Shown here: positions 7,703 to 18,100 of the stretch, in pieces | Layout: each line of letters opens with the position of its first letter | Position numbering within the stretch: position 1 is the stretch's first letter | NCBI GenBank assembly: GCA_009695265.1 | Contig: SIBE01000013.1 | Coordinates: 1-33,600 of the forward strand | Reading direction: 5' to 3' | Origin: Pedosphaera sp. | GTDB lineage: Bacteria; Verrucomicrobiota; Verrucomicrobiia; Limisphaerales; SIBE01 | DNA: 33,600 nucleotides | Translations under genes and position numbers: made by a program | The notes under the pieces: generated by a model | Told to the model about the DNA's origin: nothing | The model's database searches: none | What the model saw: only the letters and a program-made list of their open reading frames with translations

Positions 7703-9001
7703 TCAAGCAGTGAGACTGGCTTCTCTCGTCGGCAGGTAAATAGTAAAGGAAGTGCCACGCCCTACTCGCGTCTGGAGATGAATGGCCCCTTTGGCCTGTT
7801 CGACCAGGCGCCTTACGATCGACAAACCGAGACCAGTGCCTTGACCCGCCGGCTTCGTGGTAAAGTACGGCTCAAAAATGTGCTCCAGAGTTTCGGGTGA
7901 AATTCCAGGGCCATTGTCCTCGATGGAAATCGCTACAAGCGGCGGGTGATTCCGGAATCCGTCGCGGTTGATAACTCGACCTTCGCTAGTGTCAACGAAC
8001 GATGAAAGGCTCAGTTGCTCCAAAATGGTTCGACCCCGGATCTCAACCTGATGAGGCTGCGTTGAGCTCTGCAGTGCGTTGATCGTTAGATTGAGCAGAA
8101 CTTGAATCAGATCGGTGCCATTGATCTGTGCAGTCACTTCATTCTGCATCGGCACAATGATCAATGAGTTTTTCTGGACGTCTGAGTGCGCCTTCAAAAG
8201 CTCTCTCAAATCACCGAGGACCTGGTTCACGCTCACACGGGTGGTTTGACCGGTGCTCCCTCGAAGAAAGCTCAGATACCGCCTTGAAATTTGTATGCAG
8301 TTATTGACTTGGAGAAGGACCTCCGAAATGCGGATTTTAACGCTTTGCAAGCTGTCTCCCTCGATCCGCGACGAGTTGCGGATGCTCAGGCTGATCAATT
8401 CAGCAAACCCGGAGATGATGGTGAGCGGGCCGTTGATATCGTGAATGATGCTCGCGTAAATCTCCCCTTGGCCGCGCGTGATTTCTTCATGGAGCTTTTG
8501 GTTATGGATGTCCTCCTGCAACTGCACCAACTTCCGATTGTAACCTTTGATTTCATTGGAGAGCGAACGACGTTCCATGGCTGTGGCGACCGCCTCGCGC
8601 ATGGTCGATATTTCGAATGGTTTGGTTAAGTAATCGCAAGCTCCCAAGCGGAGGGCTTGTCGCGCTGTTTCCAGAGCTTCGTAGGCGGTCAGGATGATGA
8701 CTTCGATCCCTGGGTCCAGTTTCTTAAGATGATTGAGCACTTCGATGCCGGACATGACGGGCATGCGCAGATCCAGCACCGCCGCATCGACGGAATGGAG
8801 TTGGGCCAGTTCAATCGCCTCGGGACCGTTCTCGGCGAGAAGCACATGGTAAACATTCTTGAAGAGAATCAGGAGCGCCTGCCGAGGCCCTTCCTCATCA
8901 TCGACGATCAACAGCGTCCGTTTGGTTTTTGCGCTTTCATCCACTTTGCCCACAATTGGCTCGGGCGGATTACTCTCGGCAGATAGAGCAGGAATATTCA
9001 T
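7703..9001 (-). CDS. Receiver-histidine kinase hybrid protein (REC-HisKA-HATPase), cytoplasmic
   Basis: 432 residues. An N-terminal receiver (about 30-145) has LLIVDDEEG, the phospho-acceptor D77 in AAVLDLRMP, T in LTAYEA and K in YLTKPF. A helical linker (about 150-180) leads to a dimerisation/phosphotransfer helix with H187 in SIIHDINGPLTIISGFAEL. The catalytic domain (about 290-425) has an N-box (VLLNLTINALQ), a G1 box (EDNGPGI), FEPYFTTKPAGQGTGLGL and the C-terminal G-rich motif. No membrane segment or DNA-binding domain is present. It therefore probably takes phosphate from, or passes it to, another protein. It is on the same strand as both the copper operon (154 nt downstream) and the receiver-kinase pair (287 nt upstream). 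I favour membership in the signalling locus because of its similar architecture. Control of the copper operon cannot be excluded. Confidence 0.9.
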   Translation of the reverse strand: MNIPALSAESNPPEPIVGKVDESAKTKRTLLIVDDEEGPRQALLILFKNVYHVLLAENGPEAIELAQLHSVDAAVLDLRMPVMSGIEVLNHLKKLDPGIEVIILTAYEALETARQALRLGACDYLTKPFEISTMREAVATAMERRSLSNEIKGYNRKLVQLQEDIHNQKLHEEITRGQGEIYASIIHDINGPLTIISGFAELISLSIRNSSRIEGDSLQSVKIRISEVLLQVNNCIQISRRYLSFLRGSTGQTTRVSVNQVLGDLRELLKAHSDVQKNSLIIVPMQNEVTAQINGTDLIQVLLNLTINALQSSTQPHQVEIRGRTILEQLSLSSFVDTSEGRVINRDGFRNHPPLVAISIEDNGPGISPETLEHIFEPYFTTKPAGQGTGLGLSIVRRLVEQAKGAIHLQTRVGRGTSFTIYLPTREASLTA

Positions 9002-9288
9002 GGAGCGATAACGCTGCCGCTATGAAAGCGCGCGAGGTCGAGTTTCCCCTATATGGGTGGAGAGAAAAGCCGCTGGTGTTTTCCACCCGATGTCGGCGCT
9101 ATCGAAAGAGAAGAGCTTGAAAGTCGCAGTGGGAGAGGGTGAGACGTCCTGAAATTGACTACTGCAGGCGTTCGTGATCACGCATCGTTATCTCAAACCA
9201 AGGACGGCGATTCAAGGAAGAAAAAGGGAACGTGCTAAACGAAAAACAAGGTTCTTCCAGCACTGCCGCAATACTTTCGAGCGGATTA
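9002..9288. other. Intergenic region between two receiver-kinase genes
   Basis: 287 nt with no supported gene on either strand. The only symmetric element I noticed is the perfect 10-base palindrome CGTGATCACG at 9173-9182, a possible operator for the 7703-9001 gene. It is short and could be chance. Confidence 0.3.
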
Positions 9289-9729
9289 CTAGCTGCCCGC
9301 CAACAGTTTTTCCCAGAGTTTTTCATTCAAGAGCATCCTCGGCAGGAAATCCTTTTCGTCTGCGTTAGGGGTCCGGATCTGAGGGTTGGTTGCGAATGTC
9401 AGCGTAAACACAGCGCCATGCCCTTCCTGGTTTTGCACTTTGATCGTTCCGCCATGGTGATAAACCAGAAAGTAACAGACCATCAGGTTGATCCCGAACT
9501 CCTGCGGATTGTCGTTACGGACGAAAAATGGATCAAAGACAGACCTCAAAGCGGCCTCCGGCAAACCTGGGCCATCATCGGAAAGTTCAAATTGCACCTG
9601 CAAATCAGAGGAAGCGGACGGCAGCAGAGCGCGGGCTTGAAGCAGGATCCGGCCACCCTGAGGAAGGCTGACTAATTCATCGGTTAACAATAACTCGAAC
9701 AACTGATGGAACTTCCGCTCATCCACCAT
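9289..9729 (-). CDS. C-terminal HATPase half of a frameshifted receiver-kinase (PhcR/PhcQ-like)
   Basis: Encodes 146 residues starting MVDERKFHQLFELLLTD, which is the middle of a GHKL ATPase domain rather than a natural N-terminus. The G1 box (SDDGPGLPE) and the ATP-lid/G2 region (FDPFFVRNDNPQEFGINLMVCYFLVYHHGGTI) are present, while the N-box is degenerate. The protein aligns by eye with the C-terminal third of the neighbouring paralogue at 10592-11845. Its ATG shares one base with the TGA stop of the upstream half (sequence TGATG). It could be made by coupled re-initiation, by slippage on the C6 run just upstream, or the break could be a sequencing error. The ~30-residue tail after the ATPase domain (FLPRMLLNEKLWEKLL) resembles the paralogue tail. 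Confidence 0.75.
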   Translation of the reverse strand: MVDERKFHQLFELLLTDELVSLPQGGRILLQARALLPSASSDLQVQFELSDDGPGLPEAALRSVFDPFFVRNDNPQEFGINLMVCYFLVYHHGGTIKVQNQEGHGAVFTLTFATNPQIRTPNADEKDFLPRMLLNEKLWEKLLAGS

Positions 9730-10553
9730 CAGGGGGGAAGCGATGTTGGGATCTGGTTTTCCACGACGATCTGCTTTTCGTCGAACTTGCCCTTCAGCTT
9801 CGCCAAAACAGACGCTAGCACCTCGGACAGACTCACTTTGTCGAGAAATGATAAAGCGGATTTGTCCGAGGCACCTCCCAAGTCAGCGAGCATGGCTGTG
9901 ATGCGATGGATTTGGGCTTGGACCTGGTCATAAAATTCTCTCCAGAATTGCGGGTTCCGCAGGTCATCCAATCTCACGTTTTCCTCCTGCAATTTCGACG
10001 GCGCCAAATCCATGAAAGTTCTGACAGCGACCAATGAATTCCGGATGTGATGGCTCAATCCCGCCGCCAAGATGCCCAGACTCAGCAGGCGATCCGTGAT
10101 CATCATATTGTGCAAGACAGAGAGCTTTTCCTTCAACAATCGATCACGCTCTCGTTGGACCATGAAAAACTCCAACCCTTGCCGCAGCGCTATTTCCAGC
10201 TCACCGACATTCCAAGGTTTGCTGATATATTTGTAAATAGCCCCGGAGTTCACCGCTTGAATTGCGGCATCAAAATCGGAAAACGCCGTCGCTAGGATAC
10301 GCAGCACGCGGGGACAAAGCTGGCGTGCCTGCCCGAGCAGGTGAACTCCTTTCTCACCTGGCATCCGCTCATCAGTCATTAAAATACCAATATCGTCTCT
10401 GTGCTCTTCCAGGGTCTTTAAGCCAGATCGGACATTGGTCGCCGTGAAAATGCGAAACTCCGAGTCGAAGGCTTTTTTGAAATACTTCAGGGATTGCTCT
10501 TCGTCATCCACATAGAGAATTGCGAACTCCTTGTAGTTATAGGCGCTTTGCAT
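9729..10553 (-). CDS. N-terminal receiver and HisKA half of a frameshifted receiver-kinase (PhcR/PhcQ-like)
   Basis: Receiver (FAILYVDDEEQSLKYF; D61 in MTDERMPGEKG; AIYKYISKPW) followed by a coiled linker (VQRERDRLLKEKLSVL). Next comes a phosphotransfer helix with H168 in AAGLSHHIRNSLVAV. The motif set, especially GAIY-K/R-YISKPW after the receiver and the LLKEKL coil, is what I know from PhcR/PhcQ-type proteins of the Ralstonia 3-hydroxy fatty acid methyl ester system. The frame ends at TGA (9729-9731) right after a C6 run, in the middle of the ATPase domain, and continues in the -1 frame. Adding one C gives a 421-residue protein, close to the 417 of the adjacent paralogue. I take ATG 10553, which aligns with the paralogue start. 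A TTG at 10589, 2 nt after the preceding stop, is an alternative. Confidence 0.85.
   Translation of the reverse strand: MQSAYNYKEFAILYVDDEEQSLKYFKKAFDSEFRIFTATNVRSGLKTLEEHRDDIGILMTDERMPGEKGVHLLGQARQLCPRVLRILATAFSDFDAAIQAVNSGAIYKYISKPWNVGELEIALRQGLEFFMVQRERDRLLKEKLSVLHNMMITDRLLSLGILAAGLSHHIRNSLVAVRTFMDLAPSKLQEENVRLDDLRNPQFWREFYDQVQAQIHRITAMLADLGGASDKSALSFLDKVSLSEVLASVLAKLKGKFDEKQIVVENQIPTSLPP
9732..9737 (-). other. C6 homopolymer frameshift site
   Basis: Minus-strand sequence CTT CCC CCC TGA TGG. The upstream frame ends at the TGA. Reading the last C twice gives CTT CCC CCC CTG ATG GTG, which joins the two halves and restores the expected residues (IPTSLPP-LMVDERKF against IPPLKVNPKQ in the paralogue). 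Confidence 0.8.
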
Positions 10554-10591
10554 AAACACACCACATTTCGGTCGTGGACCTTTGCTCAAAA

Positions 10592-11845
10592 CTAAGCAGC
10601 GGTGACAGTTGGCTTTTGTCGAGTCACAAAGTCTTCGAAGGTCCGTTCATAATGGAATAATTTATCGAGCAGGCCTGGGTCGAATGGATCTCCGATCGAG
10701 TGCGTGGGATCGACGGGAATATCGATCGTGATTTTCGCTTTTTGCTTTCCGCCAACAACGATGCGCCCTCCGTGATGATGGACGATAAAAAAACAGACCG
10801 CCAAATCCAAACCCAGCGAATCGCCTGCTTCTACGATCGAGGAGAACGGAGCAAAAAAGCGAACCCTCTGCTCCGACGTCCACCCTGGGAGGCCATCGGA
10901 CAAAAGGATGCGGATCATATTAACGCCGCGCTCGTCGGTGGTTTCTCGAGCTTCAATCGTGATAGGCGAATTGTTTTCCGCCACGGCGAGAAGATTTGAA
11001 GTCAGAATGGTAAACAGTCTTAGCATCTGCTTCGGATTAACCTTCAAGGGAGGAATTGCAGGATCGATCCTGAGCGAAACAACCGACGACGCAGCCAACG
11101 AAGGATTCTTGTCCAGGGAAGACAGCAACAATTGCAGCGACAAAGGGTCTGGCGAGACGTTCGAAGCCGCTTCAGCTAATTCCGCCATCGCGGAGGCGAT
11201 GCGTGAAACATGTTTGCCGGATTGAAAGATCCGCTGTTCGAGGGTTTTTCCGATCCCGCTCTGGCCCGACCCGTGGACGGGAGGCTCCAGTGAAGCCTGC
11301 GGAACCGCGCCGACAAAGGCGGTTGCCGCTCTCAACGCGTTGCGAAAGCGCGATTGGAGACCCGCAGCCAGAACGCCGAGATTTTTGGTGCGATCACTCA
11401 GGACTATTTGCTGCAAGACCGACAACTTTTCGCGAAGTAGTTGATCTCGTTCCGTCAGGAGTTCGAAAAATTGCAACGCTCGAAGCAGATTGACCCGCAA
11501 ATCGGCCACGTCCCACGGTTTGCTAATGTATCTGTAGATGGCTCCCTCGTTCACCCCAGCGACCGCGCTTTCGACATCCGAATACGCCGTCACGAGAATT
11601 CGGATAATGTGCGGATACCTCTCACGAACCCTTGCGAGCAGTTCAACACCCGACTGCCCTGGCATTTTCTGGTCGCTCAGCACCACTCCGATTTCGGCAT
11701 GGTGCTCTTCAATAATCGCCCAGCCTTCCGCGGCACTCGACGCTGTGAAAATAGTAAAATCTCCTGAGAAGCCTTTTTCAAAATATTTCAACGCCAGAAA
11801 CTCATCGTCCACATAAAGAATGCTGAATTGATTTAGCTTGCTCAT
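10592..11845 (-). CDS. Receiver plus degenerate histidine-kinase protein (PhcR/PhcQ-like), phospho-acceptor His lost
   Basis: 417 residues from ATG 11845. A start at ATG 11980 would add 45 residues with no counterpart in the paralogue. A receiver (FSILYVDDEFLALKYFEKGF; D58 in LSDQKMPGQSG; AIYRYISKPWDV) is followed by a coil (LLTERDQLLREKLSVL) and a helix reading LGVLAAGLQSRFRNALRAA. Where the paralogue has SHHIRNSL, this protein has QSRFRNAL, so the phospho-acceptor His is Ser (S165). The ATPase domain is also eroded: the N-box is LFTILTSNLLAV and the G1 box is SDGLPG. It is probably a pseudokinase that acts through its receiver. It is followed at once by its paralogue (tandem duplication). 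A GGAG lies 15 nt before the ATG, which is rather far. Divergent from the PKS gene, so both may share the 263-nt control region. Confidence 0.88.
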   Translation of the reverse strand: MSKLNQFSILYVDDEFLALKYFEKGFSGDFTIFTASSAAEGWAIIEEHHAEIGVVLSDQKMPGQSGVELLARVRERYPHIIRILVTAYSDVESAVAGVNEGAIYRYISKPWDVADLRVNLLRALQFFELLTERDQLLREKLSVLQQIVLSDRTKNLGVLAAGLQSRFRNALRAATAFVGAVPQASLEPPVHGSGQSGIGKTLEQRIFQSGKHVSRIASAMAELAEAASNVSPDPLSLQLLLSSLDKNPSLAASSVVSLRIDPAIPPLKVNPKQMLRLFTILTSNLLAVAENNSPITIEARETTDERGVNMIRILLSDGLPGWTSEQRVRFFAPFSSIVEAGDSLGLDLAVCFFIVHHHGGRIVVGGKQKAKITIDIPVDPTHSIGDPFDPGLLDKLFHYERTFEDFVTRQKPTVTAA

Positions 11846-12108
11846 ATTAAGGGTTAAGTACTCCTGTTCGCCCTGCTTTAGCAAGGAGTCGTTTTCTGCG
11901 ACACTTCCCGCATTCATCTGCCATTCGCGATGGGAATTGTGCTTCGGTGTGACTTGAAGCCAACGAAGAATCGCCGGCATGAATCGAAGCCTGGCAAGCT
12001 CGCTCCGGAAAGTTGACGGGATAAACTTAATCTTTTTCAGTGCCGTCCATTCGAGATTTCAGTACACAGTGGAAGCCATTGTTTCCGTAATCGTTCGCAG
12101 CCTGTTGT
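11846..12108. promoter_or_regulatory. Divergent control region between receiver-kinase pair and PKS
   Basis: 263 nt separate the two likely start codons. The left 135 nt are an open extension of the 10592-11845 gene. A TTGACG (plus strand, near 12014) is the only -35-like element I noticed, and no good -10 follows it. No clear sigma54 box or long palindrome was seen. Regulation of both directions from here is inferred from the layout only. Confidence 0.35.
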
Positions 12109-15100
12109 ATGAATGCATTCAGTGCGCCGTCCACACTCGTGGAATTACTTCGCTGGAGGGCGAGCCACCAACCTGATGAGACGGTTTACACTTTCCTGAC
12201 CGATGGAGAATCCGAGGAAGTCCATCTGACGTACGGCGAATTAGATCGGAAAGCCCGCATCATCGCCGCAAGACTCGAGTCCATGGCACCCGCAGGGGAG
12301 CGGGCGCTGCTTTTGTATCAGCCCGGACTTGAGTGCATCTGTGCTTTCTTCGGCTGCCTCTATGCAGGCATCATCGCCGTCCCGGCCTACCCGCCCCGGA
12401 ATTCGCGCAACGTGCCGCGAATACAGCTTATCGCTGGCGACGCCGAAGCGAAATTTTGCCTCACCAACTCCAGCGTTCTCGCTCGCGCGAAAGAACTTTT
12501 TGGAGTCGTCCCCGGGCTGGAACAAATGGTCTGGATCGCCACCGACCAATTGACCGGGGAACCGCCGCATCCGTGGGAACCTGCCGATGCAAACTCAGAA
12601 ACGCTCGCTTACTTGCAATACACCTCGGGCTCCACCAGCGCGCCCAAAGGCGTGATGATCAGCCACGGCAACCTGCTGCATAACCTCCGGTTTCTGTGCG
12701 AGGGACGTGGTCATACGAAGATTGTTTCCTGGCTTCCATTCTTTCATGACATGGGATTGATTTACGGTGTCCTGCAAAGCTTGTATGGAGGCTTTCCTTC
12801 TATTCTTCTGGCTCCTGCTTCGTTTCTGCAACGCCCTTTCCGCTGGCTCCATGCGATCTCAAAGCACGCTGCCAGCACCGCCATTGCGCCTAATTTCGCT
12901 TATGAACTTTGCGTCCAGAAAGTCTCGGAAGACGAGAAGAAGCTGTTGGATTTGTCGCGCTGGACCATGGCTTTGAACGCTGCGGAACCGGTCCGAATCG
13001 AAACTTTGGAGCGATTTGCAGTCGCTTTCGCACCGTGTGGTTTTCGCCCTGAGTTTTTCAAGCCAGCCTACGGCCTGGCAGAAGCGACGTTGGGAGTTTC
13101 CATCGAGTCGAAGTTGAAACTTTACTGCCGCAAAGCCATGGACAAAGACGCTTTCGAAGAGCATCGCTTCATCGAAGCGTTGCCGGAAACGAAGGAGACG
13201 CGGTATCTCATCGGTTGCGGCCAAGGCGCGTCCGACCAAAAGATCGTCATCGTCAATCCGGAGACGCTCGAACGCTGTGCGCCTCAAAGAGTCGGCGAAA
13301 TATGGCTCTCGAGCCCGAGCGTAGCAAAGGGCTATTGGAAAAACTCACTGGAAACAAAGGAGATTTTCGAGGCTTTTATCTCGAATACGAATGAAGGCCC
13401 GTTCCTGAGGACCGGCGATCTCGGTTATTTCGACGATGACGAATTGTTCGTTACCGGACGGCTGAAAGATTTGATAATCATTCGAGGCGCCAACCATTAT
13501 CCACAAGATATTGAGCTGACTGTCCAAAGAGCCCATCCCGCTCTTCAGCCAGACGCCGGAGCTGCCTTCTCCATCGACCTCGCGGGAGAAGAACGGCTTG
13601 TCGTGGTTCAGGAATTGGTCCGGCATTACAAGGTTGATTTGGACAAGGTCATCTTTGCTATCCGCGAAGCTGTCGCCGAAACCCACGGAGTCCAGCTCTT
13701 CGGGCTTCAGTTGATCAAACCCCACAACGTTCCGAAAACTTCGAGCGGCAAAATCCAACGGCACGCCGCTCGCAAATTGTTTCTGGACGGCGGCTTCGAC
13801 GTGGAGCGTGCGTGGCGCGCTGAACTCGACCAGAAAAACAAATCCGAACCACCGCGGCTCGAGTCAACGGATAACCTTGAGCTCGCTCGATCTTTGGAGA
13901 CCTGGCTGGTTTGTCGGTTGTCGAACCTGCTCCAGATACCGCCTGATGAGATTGATGTTCGCCAGCCGTTTTCACGCTACGGATTGGACTCCCTTGCGGC
14001 AGTGAGCTTGGCTGGCGAACTGGAGAACAAGCTTGGGCGATCACTCGCCTCATCCTTGCTTTTTGATTACCCGTCGATCGAGGCCCTGGTTCGCCATCTG
14101 GAAACTCCCGCTAATCCGCCTTCCGCATCTGGATGTGTCGAAAAAGTTTCCCCCAGTGAACCGATCGCCATTATCGGCTTGGGATGTAAATTTCCTGGCG
14201 CGCAGAATCCGGAGGAATTCTGGGAACTCCTTCGCAACGCTGTCGATGCCATTACTGAAGTGCCGGGGGATCGCTGGGACATCGATGCGCTCTACGACTC
14301 GAAGCCGGGGAGCTCAGGCAAAATGAGCACGCGCTGGGGTGGCTTTGTAAAGGAGGTGGATAAATTTGACGCCGACTTTTTTGAAATCTCTCCGCGAGAA
14401 GCGATGCAGATGGACCCACAACAGCGTCTTCTCATGGAAGTGGCTTGGGAAGCGCTCGAGGACGCAGCCATCCCGCCGCCTCAACTTTCCGGCACCATGA
14501 CCGGCGTTTTTATCGGCGTTAGCACCTTCGACTATTCGCTCCTTCAGTTCGGAGAACCTTCTGAGATTGACGCCTACGGAGGCACTGGCCTGGCGCATAG
14601 CGTGGCGGCAAATCGCATCTCGTATTTTCTCAACTTGCGCGGGCCGAGCATGGCGGTGGACACAGCTTGCTCCTCTTCCTTGGTGGCAATCCACCAGGCT
14701 TGCGAAAGCTTGCGGCGGCTCGAGTGCGATCTTGCCTTGGCGGGTGGGGTGAACCTGATACTCCGCCCGGAATTGACGATCGCTCTATCGCACGCCCGCA
14801 TGATGGCCGGGGATGGCCGGTGCAAGACATTCGATAGCCGCGCGGATGGCTATGTCCGATCGGAAGGCTGCGGCGTCATCGTCCTAAAGCGACTCTCCGA
14901 TGCTGTCCGGGACGGTGATACGGTTTCAGCTTTGATCCGAGGTTCAGCCGTCAACCAGGACGGACGGAGCAACGGACTGACTGCCCCGAACGGGCCGGCG
15001 CAGGAGGCTGTCATTCGAAAGGCTCTCGAACAAGCTCGCGTCAGGCCCGAGGAGATTTCTTTTGTGGAATGCCATGGCACTGGAACTTCGCTCGGTGATC

Positions 15101-18100
15101 CGCAAGAGGTGGAAGCGCTCAACAATGTGCTCGGGCCGGGCCGACAGAACCATCAGAAGTGCTGGATCGGATCAGTCAAAACTAACATCGGCCACCTCGA
15201 AGCCGCCGCAGGCATCGCAGGCGTTATCAAAGTGATGCTCTCGCTAAAACACCGACAGATTCCGGCGCACCTGCATTTTAAAAACATCAATCCCCTCATC
15301 CCGTTAGCGAACACGCCGTTTGCAATTCCAGTCCGATCCGAAGCATGGAAGTCCGAAAGTCCTCGGCTCGCCGGGGTGAGCTCTTTCGGTTTTGGAGGAA
15401 CGAATGCCCATCTCATTCTTGAACAAGGGCCGGAACCCCAATTTGTCCAAAGCGCGATCCGACGTCCGCTGCACGTGTTAACGCTGTCCGCCAAGAACGC
15501 CAAAGCCTTGCAAGCGCATGCCGGTGCGTTGGTAAAGCACCTTGCTGCTCCGCGCAGCGCGTCCCTGGAAAACCTTTGCTTCACCGCAGCGACGGGACGT
15601 TTTCATTTTGGGCACCGTCTCGCCGTAGTGGCCGAGTCTCTTGCCGAGGTGCGCGAACGGTTGTCTCTGTTCGGGCCCGAGCCAAAAGCCGAAGGTGTCT
15701 ATGTCGGGCAAATTAAGGGAAACACTCGTCCGCAAATCGCTTTCCTCTTTACGGGTCAAGGATCGCAATATGTCGGAATGGGACGAACCCTTTACGAGAC
15801 GCAGCCGGTCTTTCGACGCGTTCTCGATCAGTGCGACGAAATCCTCTGCCCGCATCTGGATCGCTCCCTTTTGTCGGTGATGTTCCCAAAGGCCGGCGAC
15901 GCTTCGCCTCTCAACGAAACAGTTTATGCGCAGCCCGCTTTGTTTTCACTCGAATACGCTTTGGCGGAACTTTGGCGATCCTGGGGAATCACGCCGGACG
16001 CGGTGTTGGGCCACAGCGTCGGCGAATATGTTGCGGCCTGCGTGGCCGGCGTGTTCGATCTCGAATCCGGACTACGGCTGGTGGCGATGCGAGCCCGGTT
16101 GATGGACGCGCTGCCGCGCGACGGCCAAATGGCGGTGGTATTCGCGGGTCTGGAGGTTGTGAGCAAAGCGATTACAGGCTTTGCTGGTGAAGCGGCCATC
16201 GCCGCCGTGAATGGTCCCGCGATTACGGTGATCTCCGGGAGGCGGGAGGCGATTGCTGAGATACTATCGACTTTGAAGGCGGAGAAGATCGGCCACGAAG
16301 TGTTGACCGTTTCTCACGCATTTCACTCCCCTTTGATGGAGCCGATTCTCAAAGATTTCGACCACGCTTCCCGGACAATCCGTTATCGCTCGCCGCGCAT
16401 TCCGCTTATCTCCAATGTGACAGGAGACCGGATGCTGGCGGATGCTGCGCCCGACGCCGCCTACTGGACGCGACATATCCGGCAGCCGGTCCTCTTTGAG
16501 CGTGGGATCACGACGCTGCTGCAGGCCAATTTCACCCACTTCCTGGAATGCGATCCTCAGCCAACACTGCTCGCCATGGGCAAGCGTTGCGCGGCAACTT
16601 GCGACAAACAATCAGAGACTCTCTTCTGGTTGCCTTCGCTCAGGAAACGCGGCGATGACTGGCGCACACTATTGGAGAGTGTCGGTCGCCTTTACGTTTC
16701 GGGAGCCTCGATTGATTGGAAGGGCTTCGACCTTGGCCACGGGCGAAAGCTCGTTTCATTCCCGACCTATCCTTTTCAAAGGGAGCGATTTTGGGTGAAC
16801 GTTCGTGTGACCTCCGCGCAACCGACGCCTTCCCTCATCGCGGCTTTTCCCTCTCCGAAAGACGTCAGCAGAGCGCGAGCCGCTGCTATCCTTTGGAACA
16901 ATATTGTCGAGGCCGGTCGGAAACGAGCTGCCGCCGGTCCCGTCGGTTCAACATTCGAAAAGGAGAAAGAGAAAGTTGAATCGCTGAACAATCTCAGCGA
17001 ATCCCTTCTGGTTCGATCTCTCAAGAGATTGGGCGTGTCCGCCGCAAAGGATGAGAACTCCTTGGAAAAGATTGGCAATTCACCCATTCAAAAGTGCTAC
17101 CTCAAAGCCGTCGCCGGGTGGCTGAGGCATTTGTCGATCAGGGACCATCAGACGCTTACCAATTCGACAGAACTTTGGGAAAAGGTGGCTGATCTTTGGC
17201 GGGACGAAATTTATCTGCCTCAACTGGTCCGACATTGCGGCCAGAACCTGGCCGATGTTCTCAGCGGCGAAATCGATCCGCTCACTTTAGTTTTTCACAA
17301 AGGATCGAGTGAGATCATGGAGAAGATTTACTCGGAGTCGAGTCTGGCTCGGTATTGCAACGGCATTCTGAAAGATCTTGTCGAAGCGACGATCCGGTCC
17401 ACGGATCAGAACAAACAGATCCGGATTCTCGAGATCGGCGCGGGAACGGGAGCGACCACGCGCTTTCTATTGCCCGTGCTCCCTCCATCCACGACGAGCT
17501 ATACATTCACCGACTTAGGACCTGGCTTTCTGCAACAGGCGAGAGAAAAATTTGCCGCCTTTCCATTCGTTGAATATCAGTTGCTGAACATTGAAAAGGA
17601 ACCGAAGGATCAGGGGTTTGCCTCGCACAGTTTTGACGTGGTGATCGCGGCGAATGTTCTACATGCCACCGCCAGTTTGGCCCCTACTCTCGACCATGTG
17701 CGAACCTTGCTAGCGCCCGGTGGTCTCCTTTTTTTATGGGAAGCGACGCAAGAACAAACCTGGATGGATATTTCCTTTTCTCCTTTGGAAGGGTGGCAAC
17801 GGTTTGAAGATCATCACTTGCGGCCGGATCAGCCGTTGCTCTCGCCCGAAAAATGGAACGAGATTTTGGGATCACATTTTGAAACGATCGAAGTATTCCC
17901 TCCAGTAGGAAGCGAAGGAGCAGCCTTGGGTCAAACCGTTATCGCGGCCAAAGTGAAGTCCTCGGCCAGACCAAACAGCGAAGTGACACCCCCTGGCGAC
18001 GCTGCCGATCCGGGCGACCCATCGCAGATAGGCAATCTGCTTTATGAAGTGCGCTGGATTCGAAAGGAATTGGCTTCCAGTGAGAATCAAACACGAACAG

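Noticed and set aside
7658-7900. Plus-strand frame of 80 codons opposite the receiver-kinase end
   Set aside because: Antisense to a conserved HATPase domain with no ribosome site or recognisable product.
16684-17030. Possible DH domain in the linker after AT in the PKS
   Set aside because: No HxxxGxxxxP or downstream DH motif is present. The stretch is a post-AT linker followed by Lys/Glu-rich sequence leading to the methyltransferase.
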